28,500 nucleotides of DNA from Glandiceps talaboti (taxonomy: Eukaryota; Hemichordata; Enteropneusta; Spengelidae), in assembly GCF_964340395.1 (NCBI RefSeq), contig NC_135562.1:18141485-18169984 (forward strand), written 5' to 3'. The notes below the pieces were generated by a model, which saw nothing but the letters and a program-made list of their open reading frames with translations, had not been told where the DNA came from and did not search any database. The position numbers were made by a program, and so were the translations under genes. Positions 23,030 through 28,500 of this stretch are shown here, one piece after another. Positions within the stretch are counted from its first letter, which is position 1. Every line of letters starts with the position of its first letter.

Positions 23030-23975
23030 TGTTAGACTCTCTTACAGTCCTCGGAGCTTCACATAGCTAAAATTTGGGTTGTTTTGTATGTACCGATATC
23101 TACCGTATAATTCGAAAATCTTTGTACTCTGCGTCCTCCTCAATCACATAGGTCTAACCATTCGTTGATGTGTTAATGCGAAGCTCGAGGACTGTTAACA
23201 CTTGTTCAAATTTAGCATGATAATGGCTTAGTTTATTGGGCTTTGAGAACAAAGATGGTCCAGGATTCTTGGACCTTTCACAACATGATATGATTGACAA
23301 CTGATATGAAAACTATAACTAAATAAACAAACTGTTTACTTTCAGGTTGATAGTGATAGGGCTCCCCACTGGAATTTTACGATTATTTACTAATGGTGTG
23401 CCTAATAGATTTATAGAAAGACTCCGTTACATACATGTACTGTAGCTCGAGTGACTGTTTGCGCTATGAGAAAAAACTTCCATTTGTGTTTCCTTTATAC
23501 TTTGAACATTACATTCAATTCTGGCATATTCAATAATAACCTCTTGTAAGTTTGCATCAGAAGCCAAGTTGAAGGATTATATGTTGTTGGATATAATCTA
23601 ATGCAGGAAGCATTACTTGGCGTACTTGGAATTCATGGAATCTATTATTCATAATTGGAAAACGTGATAATGTCTTTTTATTGCATAGTTGATTAAGAAC
23701 ACAGGTTGACCTCTTGTTACAAAGTTCATGCTGTTATTTAAGCGTGGACTTCATGTTTAGTAAATCGGGTGGGCTTTTAAAGGACCATTCAACTAAGCCA
23801 TTATTAAGCTAAATCTGAACAAGTGTTAACAGTCCTCTGGCTTTGCATTAACACGTTGACGAATGGTAAAACCTATGTGATCGATGAGGGCGCACAGTAC
23901 AAGGATATTCGGTACATACAAAACAACCCAAATTTTAGGTATGCAAAGCTCCGAGGATTGTAAGAGAGTCTAACA
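23030..23975. mobile_element. Foldback-type element with ~190-205-bp inverted arms
   Basis: The left arm (about 23030-23236, starting TGTTAGACTCTCTTACAGTC) is matched in reverse complement by the right arm (about 23790-23975, ending in CTAACA). Well-conserved shared words include AAATTTGGGTTGTTTTGTAT, GGACTGTTAACACTTGTTCA and ATAATGGCTTAGTT. The left arm carries a small insertion relative to the right (about 23095-23115). The ~550-bp centre has no recognisable ORF. The layout fits a non-autonomous foldback or long-TIR DNA element. Flanking TTT on both sides is too weak to call a target duplication. Confidence 0.75.
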
Positions 23976-24033
23976 TTTTGTGTACTCTAGGTGACGTATG
24001 TACATCACTTTATTTTAATACCATTTTAAATAA

Positions 24034-24135
24034 GCCCCCAACGGCAAAGTCGAGGGGGGGGGGGGGCTACTCCGATCCATAGGTACTATGCACCCATCCG
24101 TCCGTGTCCACTTTCACCAAACTTTTAGTAAACAT
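24034..24135 (+). repeat. G13 tract and flank of a dispersed repeat
   Basis: AAGCCCCCAACGGCAAAGTC precedes a run of 13 G (24054-24066) and CTACTCCGATCC. CCATCCGTCCGTGTCCAC follows at about 24093. The G-run/CTACTCC junction is shared with the segment near 4926-4939. CCCTCAACGGCAAGAGTC near 5608 resembles the 5' part. Probably a dispersed repeat, with extent uncertain. Confidence 0.4.
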
Positions 24136-25930
24136 CAAATACTATAGCTATCCTGTGCATGTTCACATTACTTCAATTCTTGACTATTGCAATAGCATCC
24201 AAAATTGCGACCATTTCTGTTGTAAAAATTCACATTTTGCTGAGTAACACCGGAAGCTTAGTAGACAGAGAATGTATATTAGTGTCTACACCCATGTTAT
24301 CAATGACAAGCTTTCTAATGACACTGACCTTGACCAAGGTAATTTTGTCATAAAATTAACATTTTGCCTTGTAACTTGGTGTTACGATCCAAAATATCGT
24401 ATTTCGGAATTATGGGAATAAATTCTACTTTTCGGCATTGTAGGCCATAGGTCAGAAATAGACTGGCGATGACGAATCTGGGCAAACATGATGTAACTGA
24501 AATTCCCATGATTGGCTAGATAAAAGTATATAATCACTTTTATGATGGCATGATCTTAGGGTGTGATTTGCTATTTTTAGTTGTTTTGTAAATTCCATTG
24601 TATTGGAAGTATACTTAAAGATGAGAATTAAAGATCCAGAAGCACTCGGGTAGGTGATTCTGGCAAGCCGAAATCTCTTCTCAGTCGTGACTAATTCCCG
24701 ACTTGGACCTGAATGATCCCGTACGAGAGTGTGAGCTAGAGTGCAGCGTTAGAACTATCCATACTTATACCGTTCGACTCTATGACTCGCAACATCAGTA
24801 GATAGTCTTTATTTTACTGTCTTCATGTCGTCAATGACAAGCTTTCTAATGACACATTGACTCTGACCCTCATCTTCAATGTCATATAGGCAATATGTTC
24901 TTAAAATGCATATGTATAGGTGACATAAGTGGGATGATCTGTACTAAACCTTGTTAAAATATCAGGTATATAACAGTTCACATGGGCTCATCACTTCATT
25001 CTATTACCTTTGCGGTAATGTCTGGTTGCGACCATTTTTATCATAAACATTCATTTTGACGTCACACACTCAAAGCACAATATATACCTCATGGCTATCT
25101 ACACCCATGTTCCCCAATCAATAGCTTTCTAATGAGGCCCTGACCTTTGACCTTTACGTTTAAGGTCAAACAGCTATTAAAAGATATTAAAAAGTCAAAT
25201 GTTTTCCATTTTCTCTGGAAGCTTTGTAGGTGTGTCCTCATATGAATGTCTCCACGAAATCCACGATGCCTTTCAGATAACAATGTACCCTTTGACCATA
25301 ACCACTGATTTCAGGGTCAAAAGAACCAAAATGTTCAATGTGCTCATGGAGAGCTTTTTAATGTTTGATTTACCAGATACTGTATTCTAATAATGCACAT
25401 CACTATTGGAACTTTCAGGGTAAAGATCAAATGGGATCATATTTTATCATAAAGATTCAAAGTACGAATTGGTAAGTTTAAATGCCGTTTGGGGATATGT
25501 CTTCGATGAAGACTTGTTATTACAGTTACATGTGCAGCTTTTGAATATATATGTTGCCAAATTACCCAAAACACCTTAATCATGCAAATTACTCATTAAA
25601 ATGTATAGCTACATTTGCAGACTTCGTTATCATCAATGAATGTACCAAATGATAGGGAATTTGATGACTGCATTTTTCAGCCGAATGGCAAAAATCCTAG
25701 TATCCTTTCAAGTAAAAACCTTCATCAAGCTTTATATGACACTGTGTTTTGTTGTTATCAGTATATGCACCTAATGTTATGAGGAATCGGGCATCTGAAG
25801 CTTACATTATTACTTAATTACCTAAAAAACCTTTAATTATTCCAATGAATCATTAGAGCTAAAAGACATCAAGCATTGGTTGTATAGGATACATGTCAGC
25901 ACACAATTTTAGTATACTTTAATCTACCGT
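24136..25930 (+). repeat. Diverged long-period repeat field (~260-280 bp period)
   Basis: GCTTTCTAATGA recurs at 24310, 24841 and 25124 (spacings 531 and 283), each followed by TGACC/TGACTC words. Upstream matching blocks include GCGACCATTT (24207 and 25026) and CTACACCCATGTT (24286 and about 25099). Further on, TTACCCAAAACACCTTAAT (25562) and TTACCTAAAAAACCTTTAAT (25818) form another related pair 256 bp apart, each followed by an ATTACTCATTA- or GAATCATTA-type word. The copies are strongly diverged. No ORF here is recognisable. Confidence 0.55.
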
Positions 25931-26547
25931 ATAGGATCGTCTTCACCGTATCGCCATGATATACAGCACATCTCCAGAGGTTTGCAAATTTTTAATATAG
26001 AGGAAATAAAACATAAGTCTGTACTCCTTGTCATACGAAAGGATTAGATACAAGGGATGGAGACGAAGTGAACACATGTAGTCCTTTGGGAGACTACTAG
26101 TAAGAGAAGAAACAAAGACAATTTCCTTCACAAAAAATCTGCCGAGGCACTGGTGCCAGTCGAGCCAGGGTTCTGTTGTTCCCTTAGGATATGTTCACCC
26201 TGACATAGGTCACTTTTGTTTGTCTCAAATACATTGTTTGCTAAAACTGACTATATACAATAACAGAAACTTGTATGTGGGGATTTGTAGTGTCGATAAC
26301 ATGTATTAATTATCGCATATACGACATTTTTATGTAGTCGAAGTTGCCATTGAAAACAAGACAGGTACCGATGTGTGCTTTACAGCGGAGTGTCACGTTC
26401 CGATGTGAGATGGCACAATTATTACACCTGGGTAAAACCCTTACAAATCACCTCTCATGCATATTCACATTTGATTAGCCAATCACTACTTCGTGTAGAT
26501 AGTGGATCATTCTCATGGCCAAAGACAATAACGATTGGCACGTAAAC
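25931..26547. other. Non-coding stretch, nothing recognised
   Basis: No gene or repeat boundary is seen. The 62-codon minus-strand ORF (25943-26131) has no recognisable product. Confidence 0.5.
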
Positions 26548-26554
26548 GTTGGTA

Positions 26555-26919
26555 AATGGATGTATTAGGGGAGAATCACCAGGCACTTGTTTCCCGAGAT
26601 ATGTATCAGAGTGTTTCTATGAGAAATACAATAAAATATCGCTAATATTGACGTGTTTTAATAGCCAATTGTATGTGAAAGAGGTAAAATAACACTTGTT
26701 TCTGTCATCGTGCATGCCCAATCACCGCGAGATAAAGAGTGGACTTCACAGAAACACGTACGTGTAATTTTACCCCGGCCTCTTTTATATACAGTTGGCT
26801 AAACACGTAAATATTAGCGATATTTTATTGTATTCTGATATAAACATTTTGACATGTATCTCTGGAAACAAGTGCCTGTGGGGAGAATATCCTCACTTCT
26901 CTCCCCTAATACATCCATG
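26555..26919. mobile_element. 365-bp foldback MITE with candidate 7-bp TSD
   Basis: The two halves are imperfect inverted repeats for almost the whole length. The left end ATGGATGTATTAGGGGAGA is mirrored by the right end. Internal matches include CAGGCACTTGTTTCC, ACAATAAAATATCGCTAATA and an AGAGG..GGTAAAAT segment, reaching to ACAGAAACAC/GTGTTTCTGT-like words around a ~50-bp centre. GTTGGTA lies immediately outside both ends (26548-26554 and 26920-26926), a plausible 7-bp target duplication. There is no transposase ORF, so the element is non-autonomous. The superfamily is not assigned. Confidence 0.8.
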
Positions 26920-26935
26920 GTTGGTAGTACGCTTA

Positions 26936-27076
26936 ATAGTATATAGTATAGTATAGTATAGTATAGTATAGTATAGTATAGTATAGTATAGTATAGCATA
27001 GTACAGTACAGTACAGTACAGTATAGTGTAGCGTAGCGTAGTATGGTGTAGCGTAGCGTAGCATAGTATAGTTAAG
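26936..27076 (+). repeat. (GTATA)n pentanucleotide array with clustered variants
   Basis: An initial pure GTATA segment is followed by runs of GTACA, then GTGTA/GCGTA variants, then GCATA-GTATA next to the hairpin unit. Variants are clustered rather than scattered, as expected from slippage after mutation. The equivalent position before the second hairpin (about 27931-27955) has only about four units. Confidence 0.93.
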
Positions 27077-27257
27077 TAATAACACATGCCAGCGAGGGCA
27101 ATATCACCAGTTAGTGCCTGCCCAAGGGTTGACACTCTTTACCAAAATTTTGATGATGCCCGAGCCGAAGGCGAGGGCATCATCAAAATTTTGGTAAAGA
27201 GTGTCAGCCCGAGGGCAGGCACTAACTGGTGATATTGCCAGAGCGCATGTGTTATTA
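27077..27257. repeat. 181-bp hairpin element, copy 1
   Basis: The left arm starts TAATAACACATG and the right arm ends CATGTGTTATTA. Inner arm segments GGCAATATCACCAGTTAGTG and TCTTTACCAAAATTTTGATG are matched in reverse complement. The arms are not quite symmetric: CCAAGGGTTGACAC on the left pairs with the complement of CCTCGGGCTGACAC on the right, and the outer CAGCGAG/CGCTCT part differs by 2 bp. The loop region reads CCCGAGCCGAAGGCGAGGGC. It carries no coding capacity of its own and may be a MITE or the terminus of a larger element. Confidence 0.9.
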
Positions 27258-27263
27258 ATTTTA

Positions 27264-27596
27264 TTACACCGTCCCACCATAGGTTGTTGAACTCTGAAAT
27301 AATGACGCTGAAGCTGATCTTGGTATCTCAATGTTGACTTGACGGTTGCTTTGTGGATCGTTTGCCGACACTAACTCATCGACAACAGCCATGTCCTGAG
27401 ACAGAGATAGTAGTGGAGACTGAAGGGAGTTAGCATTGCTGTGGTTTTCTTTTCCGATGCCATGCCCGGCGATCGCTGTTGCAGCTCACCTGTACTTGTC
27501 GACGTATTTACACTACCGGATGGATTGATACAAGTTAGCGTATTGCTACTCGTAGTAGCTGTTGTCATAGTACCAGACCCTAAACGTTTCAGTCAT
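27264..27596 (-). pseudogene. Frameshifted copy of the antisense Ser/Thr-rich ORF
   Basis: This is the counterpart of the ORF at 28143-28469. From the shared ATG (27594-27596) an extra base near 27582-27584 shifts the frame, and a TAG follows after 16 codons. The middle part is still readable from an internal ATG (27566-27568) as TTATTSSNTLTCINPSGSV and onward to LQQRSPG. A 5-bp insertion (a repeated ATGCC, about 27457-27465) then throws it into another frame that ends at 27371. The 1-bp and 5-bp changes sum to 6, so the outer parts share one frame. Function unknown. Either this copy has decayed or the ORF was never coding. Confidence 0.45.
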
Positions 27597-27920
27597 TTGT
27601 TTCTTCTGTGCCAAAAACAGAGACGGAATGATTGGTAGCAATTTTTGTGTTCTTACTGTCCAATTCTAATAAAATGTCATGTCTGTACCGGAAAGGTTTG
27701 CGTGTCTTACTGCGGCGGTCGCCATGTCTGAGCGAAAGTAGTGAACGACTATTTGTTATGCGCAGAAGCGGTGCGCAGTGATTCAAACAACTTCAGCGGG
27801 CAATAGTCCCGGGCATTAGTCTCTGCACGAGCGGGCAATATCACCTTGTGGGCAATAGCCCAGTTAAAATCGGTCACGTGATACGAGTCTGACCAATCAC
27901 AGCCTTCGGAAGAACGCCGA
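27597..27920. other. Tail of the 879-bp unit with clustered GGGCAATA words
   Basis: GGGCAATA occurs at about 27798, 27833 and 27850, with GGGCATTA at 27810. The copy at 27833 continues as GGGCAATATCACC, the string that forms part of the hairpin arms. This segment is more GC-rich than most of the window. Minus-strand ORFs (27589-27786, 27749-27964) show no recognisable product. Confidence 0.45.
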
Positions 27921-28149
27921 GGTGTAATAATATAGCATAGTATAGTATAGTTAAGTAATAACACATGCCAGCGAGGGCAATATCACCATTTAGTGCCTGC
28001 CCAAGGGTTGACACTCTTTACCAAAATTTTGATGATGCCCTCGCCTTCGGCTCGGGCATCTTCAAAATTTTGGTAAAGAGTGTCAGCCCGAGGGCAGGCA
28101 CTAAATGGTGATATTGCCAGAGCGCATGTGTTATTAATTTTATTACACC
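27921..28149. repeat. Hairpin element, copy 2, with outer arm extension
   Basis: The core 27956-28136 is equivalent to copy 1. Here an outer match is also visible: GGTGTAATAA (27921-27930) mirrors TTATTACACC (28140-28149), so the full inverted repeat is ~229 bp and the CATAG/TATAG pentamers lie inside the left arm. The loop reads CCCTCGCCTTCGGCTCGGGC, which is the reverse complement of copy 1. The arm variant is CCATTTAGTG with CACTAAATGG, against CCAGTTAGTG with CACTAACTGG in copy 1. Confidence 0.9.
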
Positions 28150-28500
28150 GTCCCACCATAGATTGTTGAACTCTGAAATAATGACGCTGAAGCTGATCTT
28201 GGTATCTCAATGTTGACTTGACGGTTGCTTTGTGGATCGTTTGCCGACACTAACTCATCGACAACAGCCATGTCCTGAGACAGAGATAGTAGTGGAGACT
28301 GAAGGGAGTTAGCATTGCTGTGGTTTTCTTTTCCGATGCCCGGCGATCGCTGTTGCAGCTCACCTGTGCTTGTCGACGTATTTACACTACCGGATGGATT
28401 GATACAAGTTAGCGTATTGCTACTCGTAGTAGCTGTTGCCATAGTACCAGACCCTAACGTTTCAGTCATTTGTTTCTTCTGTGCCAAAAACAGAGACGGA
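27950..28500. repeat. Second copy of the 879-bp tandem unit (cut by the window edge)
   Basis: It matches 27071-27627 at an 879-bp offset, adjusted by 6 bp past the ORF indels. The rest of the copy lies beyond the window, so it is unknown whether further copies follow. Confidence 0.9.
28143..28469 (-). CDS. Unidentified Ser/Thr/Asn-rich ORF in the repeat unit (possibly partial)
   Basis: From the ATG at 28467-28469 the frame gives 108 residues and stops at TAA (28143-28145). It is also open upstream to the window edge, so the ATG may not be the real start. The N-terminal part is low-complexity (ATATTSSNTLT, SVNTSTSTGELQQR). The C-terminus ends SASLFQSSTIYGGTV, vaguely like the short C-terminal LF..TI.GGT segments seen in some transposon-derived invertebrate proteins. 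That resemblance is from memory and weak. The stop lies in the outer arm of the hairpin element (28140-28149), so ORF and hairpin overlap. Duplication with a frameshifted sister copy suggests a fragment of a mobile element rather than a host gene. Confidence 0.3.
   Translation of the reverse strand: MTETLGSGTMATATTSSNTLTCINPSGSVNTSTSTGELQQRSPGIGKENHSNANSLQSPLLSLSQDMAVVDELVSANDPQSNRQVNIEIPRSASASLFQSSTIYGGTV

Larger units (their letters stand above)
27071..27949. repeat. First copy of an 879-bp tandem unit
   Basis: The sequence starting GTTAAGTAATAACACATGCC at 27071 starts again at 27950. The copies agree closely through the hairpin and the following antisense ORF region as far as the window end. 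Noted differences are G/A at about 27284 against 28163, a 1-bp and a 5-bp indel in the ORF, the hairpin loop orientation, and one paired change in the arms. The unit comprises a hairpin, the ORF region and a tail with GGGCAATA words. Confidence 0.92.

Noticed and set aside
26814-27135. Minus-strand ORFs rich in Tyr-Thr-Ile-Leu
   Set aside because: They are translations of the (GTATA)n pentanucleotide, whose period of 5 cycles through all frames.
27104-28210. Paired minus-strand ORFs (27104-27331 and 27983-28210) crossing the hairpins
   Set aside because: They read through the hairpin arms and loop in a frame different from the conserved ORF. Similarity between the two follows from the 879-bp duplication.

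Overview
The window looks like intergenic or intronic DNA from an animal nuclear genome, most plausibly a marine invertebrate. That assignment is inference. It rests on low coding density, long AT-rich stretches, many microsatellites, a 5'-truncated LINE with a tetranucleotide tail, foldback elements and a multi-kilobase minisatellite. I cannot fix the phylum. No convincing host protein-coding exon, tRNA, rRNA or bacterial-type operon was found.

Layout. 1-12.6 kb is mostly featureless single-copy-looking DNA. It carries microsatellites ((CCA)n, (GACA)n, a compound CAAA/CAGT/CAAA block, (TA)n, (GTGC)n), a ~103-bp direct duplication near 5.3 kb, a perfect 36-bp palindrome at 6795-6830, a G/T-only stretch near 9.9 kb and a small degenerate repeat near 11.8 kb. 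13.03-13.82 kb is the 3' end of a non-LTR retrotransposon: the C-terminal part of the reverse transcriptase ORF, a 3' UTR with a two-tier hairpin, and an (ATCA)n tail.

14.41-22.24 kb is one continuous tandem array of about 280 copies (array length divided by unit length) of a ~27-bp monomer. It has variant families, 25- and 36-bp length variants, and clear higher-order structure: near-identical blocks of about 285, 797, 871/898 and 1170 bp. Because 27 is a multiple of three the array gives long but meaningless 9-residue-periodic ORFs on both strands.

22.24-26.55 kb is non-coding. It holds a long-arm foldback element (23030-23975) and a diverged repeat field (about 24.1-25.9 kb). 26.55-28.5 kb is a nested repeat complex: a 365-bp foldback MITE with a candidate 7-bp target duplication, a (GTATA)n array, then two tandem copies of an 879-bp unit. 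Each unit has a ~181-bp hairpin followed by an antisense ORF; the ORF is open in the second copy and frameshifted in the first.

The most unusual signals are in the repeats. Between the two 879-bp copies the hairpin loop has been inverted while the outer arms kept their orientation, and a base change in one arm is matched by its complement in the other. The large minisatellite also shows layered block duplication, and most monomers carry a CTTTGAT (TCF/LEF-like) core and a Myb-like TAACTG core. No co-operating gene set is present, so no pathway can be reconstructed.
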